From positions 1-49,829 of the forward strand of contig CACYQT010000018.1 in the NCBI GenBank assembly GCA_902776645.1: a stretch of DNA of 49,829 bases, written 5' to 3'. Made by a program: the position numbers and the translations under genes. The stretch is from an uncultured bacterium. Its GTDB lineage: Bacteria; Verrucomicrobiota; Lentisphaeria; Oligosphaerales; Oligosphaeraceae. The notes beneath the pieces are model-generated. The model was not told where the DNA came from, did no database searches, and was given only the letters and a program-made list of their open reading frames with translations. Each line of letters begins with the position of its first letter. The stretch's first letter is position 1. Positions 26,532 through 34,075 of this stretch are shown here, piece by piece.

Positions 26532-27236
26532 GTGAGAATCCTGTCGTCCATCTTGGATTTTCTGGCTCCGAAACTATGTCCGGGCTGCGGCCGGGCGTTG
26601 TTGTCGGCTGAAGAGGAGATGTGCGCGGACTGCCTGGACGAATGCGCGACATTGCCGGAGCGGCGATGCCCTCGTTGCGGAGGGCCGGCGGACGGACTGC
26701 TGGACGAATGCAGGCAATGCCAGCTGGAGGACGACGACAGGCCGTGGAAGCTTGCGGTGTCCGCGTTTCCCTTTGAAGGGAAGGCGCGGCATTGGATTCA
26801 TGAGTTCAAATACCGCGGAGGCCTTCATCTGGCGCCGTTTCTGGCGGAACGCCTCGCGGATGCCTGGCGGACATACGGCGGGAACGAACCGCTGGACGGA
26901 ATCGTGCCTGTGCCGTTGCATTGGTTCCGCCGCCTGACACGCGGCTACAACCAAACGGACGTGCTGGCCGGTCTGCTGGGCAGGCGGCTTGGATTGCCGA
27001 AAATCCCCTGCCTGAGGCGAACGCGCCGCACGCGGCAGCAGGCCAGGATGAACAAGGAGGAACGACGGCGCAACGTCCGTCACGCCTTCGCGTGCAGGAC
27101 CAGTCCGGCGGGACGCCGGCTGCTCCTTCTGGACGATGTCTTCACGACGGGCTCGACGTTGAAGGCTGCAACGGAAGCCCTGCTGGACGGCGGGGCGTCG
27201 TCGGTCAGCGTGCTGACGATTGCCCGTGACTTGTGA
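26532..27236 (+). CDS. comF: ComF-family phosphoribosyltransferase-like protein
   Basis: About 234 residues, starting at a GTG at 26532 (the GTG at 26529 is equally possible; a longer frame overlapping ispF does not look like ComF). The N-terminal zinc-binding part has four Cys pairs: C16-x2-C19, C31-x2-C34, C46-x2-C49 and a further CRQC. The type I PRTase domain has IVPVPLHWFRRLTRGYNQ, where family members bind substrate, and the PRPP loop LLLLDDVFTTGSTL. ComF (GntX) proteins are linked to DNA uptake during transformation and sometimes to carbon metabolism; the molecular activity is not settled. It sits 13 bases after ispF in the same direction, so it is very likely in the same transcript. 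Confidence 0.9.
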   Translation: MRILSSILDFLAPKLCPGCGRALLSAEEEMCADCLDECATLPERRCPRCGGPADGLLDECRQCQLEDDDRPWKLAVSAFPFEGKARHWIHEFKYRGGLHLAPFLAERLADAWRTYGGNEPLDGIVPVPLHWFRRLTRGYNQTDVLAGLLGRRLGLPKIPCLRRTRRTRQQARMNKEERRRNVRHAFACRTSPAGRRLLLLDDVFTTGSTLKAATEALLDGGASSVSVLTIARDL

Positions 27237-27257
27237 CAAAACAACCATCTGGATATC

Positions 27258-28118
27258 ATGGATATGGAAAAAACAGAAGAGAAAATACAAATACCGGTTG
27301 AATCGATCACATCGGACATTCCGGCCGGCAGGATGGTGAAGTGCAAGAACTGCGAAGAGGAATTGAGCCAGCGGACGCTGGACTGCAATTTCCAGGTCTG
27401 CCCGCACTGCGGCTACCATCATCCGCTGAGCGCGGACCAGCGGATCGCCCTGCTGGTGGATTTCGGCACGTTCGAGGAAATGGACGCGAATGTGAGATCC
27501 ATCGATTTTCTGAACTTCGGCAATGACGGCAGTTATGCGAAAAAACTGGTGGAATCCCGTGGTAAGACGGGACTTGACGAAGCGGTTGTCTGCGGGACGG
27601 GTTGCATCGGCGACCATCCCGTCTGTATAGCGGTCATGGATTTCCGTTTCATGGGCGCGAGCATGGGATCCGCCGTCGGCGAGAAGATCACGCGGCTGAT
27701 CGAGACGGCGACGGCGCGGCGGCTTCCGCTTCTGATTGTCACGGCGAGCGGCGGGGCGCGTATGCAGGAAGGCGCCTTGAGCCTCATGCAGATGGCGAAG
27801 ACGTCCGGCGCGCTCATGCGCCACGACGAGGCGGGCCTGCCGTATATCGCCCTTTTGACGAATCCGACGACCGGCGGCGTGACGGCGAGCTTCGCCTCCC
27901 TGGGGGACGTCATTCTCGCGGAGCCGAAGGCGATGATCTGCTTCGCGGGGCCGCGCGTCATCAAAAACACGACGCAGTCCGAACTGCCGCCTGGCTTCCA
28001 GACGGCGGAATTCCTTCTGGAGCACGGATTTATAGACCGCGTTGTTCCGCGCAAGCGTCTCAAGCAGGAAATCGTCCTGCTGCTGGACGCCTTCATGCCG
28101 AAGAAGCGGAATCTATGA
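27258..28118 (+). CDS. accD: Acetyl-CoA carboxylase carboxyltransferase subunit beta
   Basis: 286 residues. AccD pairs with AccA to move the carboxyl group from carboxybiotin to acetyl-CoA, the first step of fatty-acid synthesis. The N-terminal zinc ribbon is intact: C29-x2-C32 and C48-x2-C51. The crotonase-fold core has DFRFMGASMGSAVGEKI, the oxyanion-hole motif TASGGARMQEG and the family's LTNPTTGGVTASFASLGD. The first residues (MDMEKTEEK) are variable, and the ATG two codons later is an alternative start. It follows comF by 21 bases and is closed by a terminator before rnpB. accA and the biotin subunits are not in the window. Confidence 0.96.
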   Translation: MDMEKTEEKIQIPVESITSDIPAGRMVKCKNCEEELSQRTLDCNFQVCPHCGYHHPLSADQRIALLVDFGTFEEMDANVRSIDFLNFGNDGSYAKKLVESRGKTGLDEAVVCGTGCIGDHPVCIAVMDFRFMGASMGSAVGEKITRLIETATARRLPLLIVTASGGARMQEGALSLMQMAKTSGALMRHDEAGLPYIALLTNPTTGGVTASFASLGDVILAEPKAMICFAGPRVIKNTTQSELPPGFQTAEFLLEHGFIDRVVPRKRLKQEIVLLLDAFMPKKRNL

Positions 28119-28127
28119 TTTTTCGCA

Positions 28128-28166
28128 TGGCGGCGATTCCTCCGCGAGGGGCCGCCGCCGTTTTTT
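28128..28166 (+). terminator. Intrinsic terminator after accD
   Basis: A GC-rich hairpin (GGCGGCG arm near 28129, GCCGCCGCC arm at 28151-28159) is followed by six T's at 28161-28166. It closes the lptE-ispF-comF-accD run. Confidence 0.85.
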
Positions 28167-28181
28167 AGTTGGATGGATTTT

Positions 28182-28209
28182 TTGCAAGGAAATAGAAATT
28201 GGTTACATT
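28182..28209 (+). promoter_or_regulatory. Candidate promoter of rnpB
   Basis: TTGCAA (28182-28187) and TACATT (28204-28209) are separated by 16 bases, each matching four of six consensus positions. The expected start, 7-12 bases downstream, coincides with the 5' end of the RNase P RNA. Confidence 0.4.
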
Positions 28210-28220
28210 AATTAACTTGT

Positions 28221-28590
28221 GATTGGCGACGGACGGCCGCTCTCCTCGGAGGGAGGAAAGTCCGGACACCATAGGGCGGGAAGTCCGTTTGAAAAGACGG
28301 AGGGCGCGGACGACATTCCGCGTCTAGGAAAGTGCCACAGAAAACAAACCGCCGGCCGAACGGCCGGCAAGGGTGAAATGGCGGGGTAAGAGCCCACCGC
28401 GCTGTCGGGCAACCGCAGTGGCAGGGTAAACCCCTTCCGGTGCAAGACCAAATAGGGAACGAAGGTGCGGCCCGTACCGCGCTGCCCGCAAGGGCGGCTG
28501 AAGTTCCGGGTATCGGTCGCTTAGATGAATGGCCGTACAGCCTTGGTGCAAGCCAAGGCGGACAGAATCCGGCTTATAGTCGTCAATCGC
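28221..28590 (+). ncRNA. rnpB: RNase P RNA (bacterial type A)
   Basis: This is the catalytic RNA of RNase P, which matures the 5' ends of tRNAs. The universally conserved blocks are all recognisable: GAGGAAAGTCCGGACACC near 28252, GGGTGAAATGG then GGTAAGAGCCCACCG near 28371-28402, AGGGTAAACCCC near 28424, TAGATGAATGGCCGT near 28522, and ACAGAATCCGGCTTATAG at 28562-28579. The ends pair as helix P1: 28221-28230 with 28579-28588, allowing one G-U pair. The length of about 370 bases fits type A. A short T run (28591-28595) follows. The next start codon is only about 30 bases downstream, so some transcripts may continue into the homocysteine genes. Apparent open frames inside it are not genes. Confidence 0.97.
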
Positions 28591-28621
28591 TTTTTAGACA
28601 GCAGGGATTTGCAGGACAATC

Positions 28622-29803
28622 ATGAAAACGTACAATCAGATCAACGACAAGATCGCAAGCGGAAAAGCCGTCGTGCTGACCGCGGAGGAGATGAAGGACT
28701 ACATCGACAAATACGGCGTCCGGAAGGCGGCGAAGGAAATCGACGTCGTGACGACGGCGACGTTCGGCCCGATGTGCTCCTCCGGCGTTTTCCTGAACTT
28801 CGGCCACAGCAAGCCGAAGATCCGTATCACGCAATGCTGGCTCGACGGCGTGATGGCCTATTCGGGAATAGCGGCCGTTGATTGCTATCTTGGCGCGACG
28901 CAGGTTCCGGACCGCGATCCCGTAAATTCGAAGTTCCCCGGCAAGTTCGAATTCGGCGGCGGCCATGTCATCGAAAAGCTTGTCAAAGGCGAATCCGTCG
29001 AATTGTTCGCATATTCATACGGCACGCAGGAATATCCGCGCCGTGATTTGCGCACACGCATCACGCTGGATGACCTGAACCAGGCCATCATGGTCAATCC
29101 GCGCAACTGCTATCAAAACTACAATGTCGCGGTCAATTGTTCGGACAAGCGGCTTTACACCTATCTTGGGCAATTGGAGCCGAACATGGGCAACATGTCC
29201 TATTGCTCCGCCTGCCAGCTGTCGCCGCTGCTGAACGACCCGCTTTACGAGACAATCGGCGTTGGCTCCGTCGTCTGGCTGGCCGGCGCGCGCGGTCATG
29301 TGTTTTCTGAAGGGACGCAGCATTGCCCGAGTTGCCTGCGCACGGAGAACGACGTTCCGGCGGAAGGGGCTGGCACGCTGGCGTTGACGGGCGATCTGAA
29401 GAAGATGCGACCGGAATTCGTCCGCGGCTGCTCGTTCGTCGGATACGGCGCGTCGCTGGCGTTGGGCGTCGGCATTCCGATTCCCGTGCTGAACGAACGT
29501 GTCGCCAAGCATCTGGCGGTTCGCGACCGTGACATCCAGGCTCAGGTCATCGACTACAGCACGGACTATCCACAGCGGACGGGCAACGTGCTCGGTTCCG
29601 TCAACTACGAGCAGCTCCGTTCGGGCTGCGTCGATTTCATGGGGAAGAAAATCGTGACCAGCTCCCTGTCGTCCTATTACAAAGCCTTGGAAATCTGCGA
29701 GATATTGAAGGCGGAAATCAAGGACGGCACGTTCCTGCTGTCGCAGCCACTGGCTCAACTGCCTGTCAAACAGGGCATGAAGCCGTTGAACATCAAGAAA
29801 TAA
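28622..29803 (+). CDS. DUF39 homocysteine-biosynthesis protein (aspartate-semialdehyde sulfurtransferase)
   Basis: 393 residues. The protein belongs to the DUF39/COG1900 family. In Methanosarcina a member (MA1821) together with a NIL-ferredoxin partner makes homocysteine from aspartate semialdehyde and sulfide. Conserved features are TTATFGPMCSSG with Cys52, RITQCWLDGVMAY (Cys72), GIAAVDCYLGATQ (Cys88), GKFEFGGGHVIEKLVKG, and the later SYCSACQLSPLLNDP and HCPSCLRTEND cysteine pairs. No C-terminal CBS pair is present, so this is the short form. It probably acts in the cytoplasm with the ferredoxin encoded 24 bases downstream. The gene begins about 30 bases after rnpB with a modest AGGA ribosome-binding site. 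The match to the family is strong; in vivo function here is inferred. Confidence 0.92.
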   Translation: MKTYNQINDKIASGKAVVLTAEEMKDYIDKYGVRKAAKEIDVVTTATFGPMCSSGVFLNFGHSKPKIRITQCWLDGVMAYSGIAAVDCYLGATQVPDRDPVNSKFPGKFEFGGGHVIEKLVKGESVELFAYSYGTQEYPRRDLRTRITLDDLNQAIMVNPRNCYQNYNVAVNCSDKRLYTYLGQLEPNMGNMSYCSACQLSPLLNDPLYETIGVGSVVWLAGARGHVFSEGTQHCPSCLRTENDVPAEGAGTLALTGDLKKMRPEFVRGCSFVGYGASLALGVGIPIPVLNERVAKHLAVRDRDIQAQVIDYSTDYPQRTGNVLGSVNYEQLRSGCVDFMGKKIVTSSLSSYYKALEICEILKAEIKDGTFLLSQPLAQLPVKQGMKPLNIKK

Positions 29804-29827
29804 CAACGGTCGGGGGCTAAAATCAAC

Positions 29828-30241
29828 ATGATCATCACACAAAAATATTTCCTGCACTTTCCTGTCTGCGAGACCAACACGCCGATCATCTACAAGCTGG
29901 TGAAAGATTATGATCTGGAGGTGAACATCTTCCGGGCGTTGGTGTCGAGCGAAGGCGAAGGCTATCTGGTCCTGGACGTGAAAGGCGAGGCCGGCTCCAT
30001 CAAGAAGGCCATGGAATACATCGAGTCGTTCGGCGTCACCATCAATTCGGTCAAGAATGGCGTCGTGCGGGATGAAAGTCTCTGCAACCATTGCGGAAAC
30101 TGCATTTCGCACTGCAAGACGGGAGCCCTGCACATCGCGGATCTGAAGACGCGCAAGATCGTCTTCGACGACAAGCTTTGCATCGCCTGCGGCAAATGCG
30201 TCGACAACTGCCCCATGAAGGCGTGCTCCACGGTTTTCTGA
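29828..30241 (+). CDS. NIL-domain 2[4Fe-4S] ferredoxin of the homocysteine pathway
   Basis: 137 residues. The N-terminal half (about 3-78) is a NIL domain like that of MetN transporters (YFLHFPVCETNTPIIYKLVK). The C-terminal half has two ferredoxin motifs: C86-x2-C89-x2-C92-x3-C96 and C118-x2-C121-x2-C124-x3-C128-P. The same fusion (MA1822 type) is the partner of DUF39 proteins and is thought to supply electrons for reductive sulfur insertion. Its position directly behind the DUF39 gene supports that pairing. Confidence 0.92.
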   Translation: MIITQKYFLHFPVCETNTPIIYKLVKDYDLEVNIFRALVSSEGEGYLVLDVKGEAGSIKKAMEYIESFGVTINSVKNGVVRDESLCNHCGNCISHCKTGALHIADLKTRKIVFDDKLCIACGKCVDNCPMKACSTVF

Positions 30242-30256
30242 TGGTTTTCGACGATT

Positions 30257-31000
30257 GTGAAGAACAAGCGCGCGTTCCATAAGTTCACATACAAGGACAG
30301 CAACTTCCGGCTGTGCTGCCGCGATGTCCTGCGGGTGACGGACGAAATCATCCGCCAGCGGACGATTCTGGAGGATTACATCGTGCGCCAGCCGGAGTTC
30401 AGGACATCGCTTGCGCCGTTGCGTCCATTGCAGGATGCTCCGGAGATCGCCATGCGCATGTGCCGCGCAGGCATGGATGTCGGCGTCGGGCCGATGGCCG
30501 CCGTGGCGGGGGCCATCGCGCAATTCGCCGCGGAGGCGGCGGTCAACGCGGGGGAAGACGATGTCATCGTCGAAAACGGCGGCGACATCTTCACTGTCGT
30601 TTCGAATCCATTGACGATCGGCGTCCATGCGGGGCCGGGGAGTCCGTTCAACGGTCTTGCGTTCCGCGTAGAGCCTGAAGACACGCCGTTGGCGATTTGC
30701 TCGTCGTCGGGAACGATGGGTCATTCCATGAGCATGGGGGCCTGTGATTTGGCGACGGTTGTCGCCAAAGACGCGGCGTTGGCGGATGCGGCGGCGACGC
30801 TGGCCGCCAATCTCGTGACGACGCCAGAGGATTTGGAACCGACTGCGGCGAGGATCGTTGCGATACCGGGCGTGCTCGGCGTGCTGCTGGTCAAGTCAGA
30901 CCGCATGGCCATTCAGGGGATGCTTCCGGAACTGGTGCGGAACGCGGATTCGGATACATTATTGAAAATTACCAGGGATGTGAACAGCCAACAATCATAA
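30257..31000 (+). CDS. UPF0280 / COG2122 ApbE-like protein
   Basis: 247 residues from a GTG at 30257; no in-frame ATG fits and no Shine-Dalgarno sequence is evident. The family signature is clear: MDVGVGPMAAVAGAIAQF at about 73-90, then VIVENGGDIF with E106-N-G-G-D110, and later SSSGTMGHSMSMG. These residues resemble the Mg/FAD-binding face of ApbE flavin transferases. In Methanosarcina acetivorans a COG2122 protein (MA1715) promotes efficient sulfide assimilation alongside the DUF39/NIL-ferredoxin pair, so finding all three contiguous supports a single pathway. Whether it transfers flavin is unknown. Confidence 0.9.
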   Translation: MKNKRAFHKFTYKDSNFRLCCRDVLRVTDEIIRQRTILEDYIVRQPEFRTSLAPLRPLQDAPEIAMRMCRAGMDVGVGPMAAVAGAIAQFAAEAAVNAGEDDVIVENGGDIFTVVSNPLTIGVHAGPGSPFNGLAFRVEPEDTPLAICSSSGTMGHSMSMGACDLATVVAKDAALADAAATLAANLVTTPEDLEPTAARIVAIPGVLGVLLVKSDRMAIQGMLPELVRNADSDTLLKITRDVNSQQS

Positions 31001-31015
31001 GCAAAAGGGGATAAA

Positions 31016-31285
31016 ATGGTCACGGCATTTGTGCTTATCAGTGTGGAAGATCGGAAAGTTCATGAGACGGTGAAAGCCCTTATCCAGTGCAAGGGCGTCA
31101 CGGAAATCCATGTCGTGGCGGGCGACTATGACATGGTGGCGGTCATCCGCGTGGCGGACAATATGGAGCTTGGCAATCTGATCACGAACAAGATCGTCAA
31201 TGCGCCGGGCGTCGAACGCACAAAGACGCTGTTTGCGTTGGAAAGCCATTCGACGTTTGATTTGCAGAGCATGTTCATGGAATAG
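31016..31285 (+). CDS. Stand-alone Lrp/AsnC ligand-binding (RAM) domain protein
   Basis: 89 residues with a good ribosome-binding site (AAGGGGATAAA before the ATG). The sequence VTAFVLISVEDRKVHETVKA, GVTEIHVVAGDYDMVAVIRV and a C-terminal VERTKTLFALES strand is the alpha/beta RAM fold that binds amino acids in Lrp-type regulators. The helix-turn-helix half is absent. Such free-standing RAM proteins form rings and are usually poorly characterised. Lying 15 bases after the UPF0280 gene, it might sense an amino acid such as methionine or homocysteine, or tune a partner enzyme; this is inference. It ends 5 bases before era. Confidence 0.88.
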   Translation: MVTAFVLISVEDRKVHETVKALIQCKGVTEIHVVAGDYDMVAVIRVADNMELGNLITNKIVNAPGVERTKTLFALESHSTFDLQSMFME

Positions 31286-31290
31286 GCATC

Positions 31291-32217
31291 ATGTTGGATT
31301 TAAAAGAGATACTGTCGCAGAAAGACGATCATCGGATTGGAAGGACCGGCTATGTCGCGTTGCTCGGCCGTCCGAACACAGGCAAATCGACGTTGCTGAA
31401 CACGGTGCTCCACCGCCATCTGGCGGCCGTTTCGCCGAAGCCGCAGACGACCCGCAAATACCTGCTTGGCATCCATACGGATGATGATTCGCAAATTCTG
31501 TTTCTGGACGCCCCGGGCATCCATTCCGGCAAAATCGCCATAGACGAGGCGATGGACGCATCCATCCGCCGCGTCATGAAAGATGCGGATGTCGTTGTCT
31601 GCATGGTGGATCCGACGCGCGAGCCTGGCGAAGAGGACGGTCTGGCCGTCGATGCGGCGGTTCGTTCAAGGAAACCTGTCATCATCGCCATCAACAAGAA
31701 CGACGTGGCGAAGGAGGAGCTGGTCGCCGCGTCTCTGGAGTTCTACCGCCGCAGCCTTCCGGACGCGCCGGTGGTGCGGATTGTCGCATTGGAGCGCGAC
31801 AAGGTTGAACCGCTTCTGACGCTCATTAAGGAACGTCTTCCGGAAGGGCCTTTCCTGTATTCAGATGACGAAATGACAGACGTTTATGAACGCGATGTGG
31901 CCGCCGAGCTGATCCGCGAGACGCTGCTGGAGGAGCTGAAGCAGGAAGTCCCGCACTGCGTCGCCGTGACCATCGATTCATGGAAGGCGGAAGATAACCG
32001 CGTGTCCATCGAGGCGACGCTGAACGTGGAACGCCCGGGCCATCGCGGCATCATATTAGGGCAGGGCGGAAGCATGATCAAGCATATCCGCCAACGCGCG
32101 ACCGCCAAGATTGCGGAGTTCTGCGAGGCCAAGATCAATCTGAGCCTGTTTGTGAAGGTCGTTCCGGACTGGCGGAACCGCAAGCGTTTCCTGAAGGACA
32201 TCAGGCTGATGGAGTGA
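31291..32217 (+). CDS. era: GTPase Era
   Basis: 308 residues, the family's usual size. The G domain shows GRPNTGKST (G1, 26-34), the PQTTRKYLLG switch region, DAPG (G3, 73-76) and NKND (G4, 135-138). The C-terminal KH domain has VERPGHRGIILGQGGSMIKH with the GxxG loop. Era binds the 3' end of 16S rRNA and assists 30S maturation at the inner face of the membrane. It follows the RAM gene by 5 bases, so it may be co-transcribed with the homocysteine genes; this is an unusual link, since era is more often next to rnc or recO. Confidence 0.96.
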   Translation: MLDLKEILSQKDDHRIGRTGYVALLGRPNTGKSTLLNTVLHRHLAAVSPKPQTTRKYLLGIHTDDDSQILFLDAPGIHSGKIAIDEAMDASIRRVMKDADVVVCMVDPTREPGEEDGLAVDAAVRSRKPVIIAINKNDVAKEELVAASLEFYRRSLPDAPVVRIVALERDKVEPLLTLIKERLPEGPFLYSDDEMTDVYERDVAAELIRETLLEELKQEVPHCVAVTIDSWKAEDNRVSIEATLNVERPGHRGIILGQGGSMIKHIRQRATAKIAEFCEAKINLSLFVKVVPDWRNRKRFLKDIRLME

Positions 32218-32310
32218 ATAGTATTCCAAAAAGCGTAAATTGATTTTCTGACTGTAGCCATATTTTTATCTGTTCTCGAAAGCAAGCGATGACGTTCGAG
32301 GAGAAATGAT

Positions 32311-33423
32311 ATGGGACGCATAAAAAGCATATCAATAGATGGTTTTAAATCCATAAAAGAATTAAAATATCTTGAACTGGAGAAATTGAATGTAATTGTC
32401 GGTGCCAATGGTGCCGGAAAGAGCAATTTTATCCAGATATTCAGGATGCTGGATGCCATGTCCCATGGTCGTTTTCAGGAGTTTATCCTGAAAAACGGCG
32501 GTGCGGACGCGTTTCCGTTTTGCGGGCTGAAAGAGACACCGAAAATTACAATTGGCTTTCAATTTACATCTGATGATTCCCCTTCTGCGCCTTCTCCTTT
32601 TTATGAATTTTCCATGTCTTCCACTGATGCGGAACAAATGATGCTGTCTGAAAAGTATAGTGGATATCAGACGGGGCTTTTGGGAGATGAATTTGAAAGA
32701 GTTTCATTGGAAAGTGCGTTTTTCAGGCAAAAGAAAAAATTAACAGGTTTTGCCAGTTTGATTTATAATTCTATTTCTCAATGGACTGTCTATCATTTCC
32801 ATGATACAGGCTCCAGTGCTCCTATGCGCCGTTCGGAAATCGTGGAGGATTTTGAAAAACTGGATGGCAATGCACGGAACATTGCGCCTTTTTTATTGCA
32901 TTTGCGTCAGGAATATCCGAAAAACTATGAGGACATTGTCAAGGCGGTAAGATTGGTCATTCCATTTTTTGAAGATTTTAGACTGGATGTCTTGAAAATG
33001 GGTGAGGCGGAGAAAGTGAAATTGACATGGAAGCAGAAGGGAACGGAATATCCGATGCAGCCGTACCATTTGTCAGATGGCTCGATACGGTTCATCTGTC
33101 TTGCGACGGCCTTGCTTCAACCTGTGCCTCCTACCACAATTGTCATTGACGAACCTGAACTGGGATTGCATCCAGAAGCCATCCATATATTGGCGGAGTT
33201 AATCAAAGCGACGTCAATCAAAACACAAGTCATTGTCGCCACGCAGTCTCCGCTACTTCTGGATCAATTTTCCATAGAAGACATCATTGTCGCGCGTCGG
33301 CAGAATGGGACTTCTACTTTTGAGCGCTTGAATGCGGAAGACTATGCTCAGTGGCTGGAAGACTATACATTAGGTGAACTCTGGACAAAAAATGTCATTG
33401 ACGGAGGGACTGTCCATGAGTGA
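32311..33423 (+). CDS. AAA/ABC-type ATPase (AAA_21, RecF/OLD-like), likely defence ATPase
   Basis: 370 residues; the ATG follows GAGGAGAAATGAT. Walker A is GANGAGKS (31-38). A truncated ABC signature LSDGS appears at 254-258 and Walker B TIVIDEPELGLHPE has D280 and E281. The switch segment reads VIVATQSPLLLDQF, where the usual Thr-His-Ser-Pro has Gln in place of His. This head-only layout with an inserted lid is that of AAA_21/AAA_15 ATPases found in OLD, RloA, AbiL and PARIS-like systems. The stop overlaps the start of the DUF4276 gene by 8 bases, a tight pairing. G+C is in the mid-40s by eye, lower than the flanking housekeeping genes, suggesting acquisition. It may use ATP to control its partner's effector activity. 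Confidence 0.85.
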   Translation: MGRIKSISIDGFKSIKELKYLELEKLNVIVGANGAGKSNFIQIFRMLDAMSHGRFQEFILKNGGADAFPFCGLKETPKITIGFQFTSDDSPSAPSPFYEFSMSSTDAEQMMLSEKYSGYQTGLLGDEFERVSLESAFFRQKKKLTGFASLIYNSISQWTVYHFHDTGSSAPMRRSEIVEDFEKLDGNARNIAPFLLHLRQEYPKNYEDIVKAVRLVIPFFEDFRLDVLKMGEAEKVKLTWKQKGTEYPMQPYHLSDGSIRFICLATALLQPVPPTTIVIDEPELGLHPEAIHILAELIKATSIKTQVIVATQSPLLLDQFSIEDIIVARRQNGTSTFERLNAEDYAQWLEDYTLGELWTKNVIDGGTVHE

Positions 33424-34069
33424 TCATAAAATGGTAAGAATCGTGGTGGAAGGGCCGACGGAGGAGAAATTCATCAAACAGATAGTTGCCCCGCATTTGC
33501 TATTGTCAAAAGGAGTTCAAGCAATACCGGTTGTTTTGCATGGCAATGTCAGTTTCGACCGTGTGAGAAAAGATGTGATAAACAGCTTGAAGGGAAATGT
33601 TGAGGCAGTATCCTATTTCGTCGATTACTATGGATTGAAGGACTGGCCGGAAAAGAATTCAATACAGGAAAATTCAACACCGCAGCAGATAGCGGACACT
33701 CTGAACAACGCCGCGAAAAGAGCCATTTGTGAAGAGGCTGGCGATGAATTGGATCCGGTTAAGCGCTTTATTCCGTTCATGGCGGTGCATGAATTCGAGG
33801 CTCTTCTTTTCAGCGACAGCGCAATTTTGGCGAAGGAACTGGGAATTGAGCAAACTGTTGTCGATGAAGTTCTAAGCCAATTCAATGGAAATCCAGAAAA
33901 CATCAACAGCAGTCCTGAAACAGCACCTTCAAAAAGGCTGGAAAGCTGGAAAGAGAACTATAAAAAAACAGTGGACGGAATTGCCATCGCTGATAAAATC
34001 GGTTTACCGGCGATGCGTGCAAAATGTCCTTTATTCAATGCGTGGCTTTCCGCCATTGAAGCTCTTTAA
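33416..34069 (+). CDS. DUF4276-family (TOPRIM-like) protein, partner of the ATPase
   Basis: 217 residues from the ATG at 33416, which follows ACGGAGGGAC and overlaps the ATPase stop. Residues 8-19 (RIVVEGPTEEKF) carry the acidic E-G-x-T-E motif of TOPRIM-type folds. VSYFVDYYGL (D70) is the likely metal-binding Asp strand, and HEFEALLFSD (125-134) is a DUF4276 hallmark. The family repeatedly sits next to AAA_21 ATPases and is suspected to be a nuclease-like effector; no activity is assigned here. Codon use and lower G+C match the ATPase, so the two were probably acquired together. Confidence 0.87.
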   Translation: MSDHKMVRIVVEGPTEEKFIKQIVAPHLLLSKGVQAIPVVLHGNVSFDRVRKDVINSLKGNVEAVSYFVDYYGLKDWPEKNSIQENSTPQQIADTLNNAAKRAICEEAGDELDPVKRFIPFMAVHEFEALLFSDSAILAKELGIEQTVVDEVLSQFNGNPENINSSPETAPSKRLESWKENYKKTVDGIAIADKIGLPAMRAKCPLFNAWLSAIEAL

Positions 34070-34075
34070 GAAGTC

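Noticed and set aside
28324..28551. Open frames on both strands within 28.2-28.6 kb
   Set aside because: They lie inside the RNase P RNA, whose conserved blocks explain the sequence.
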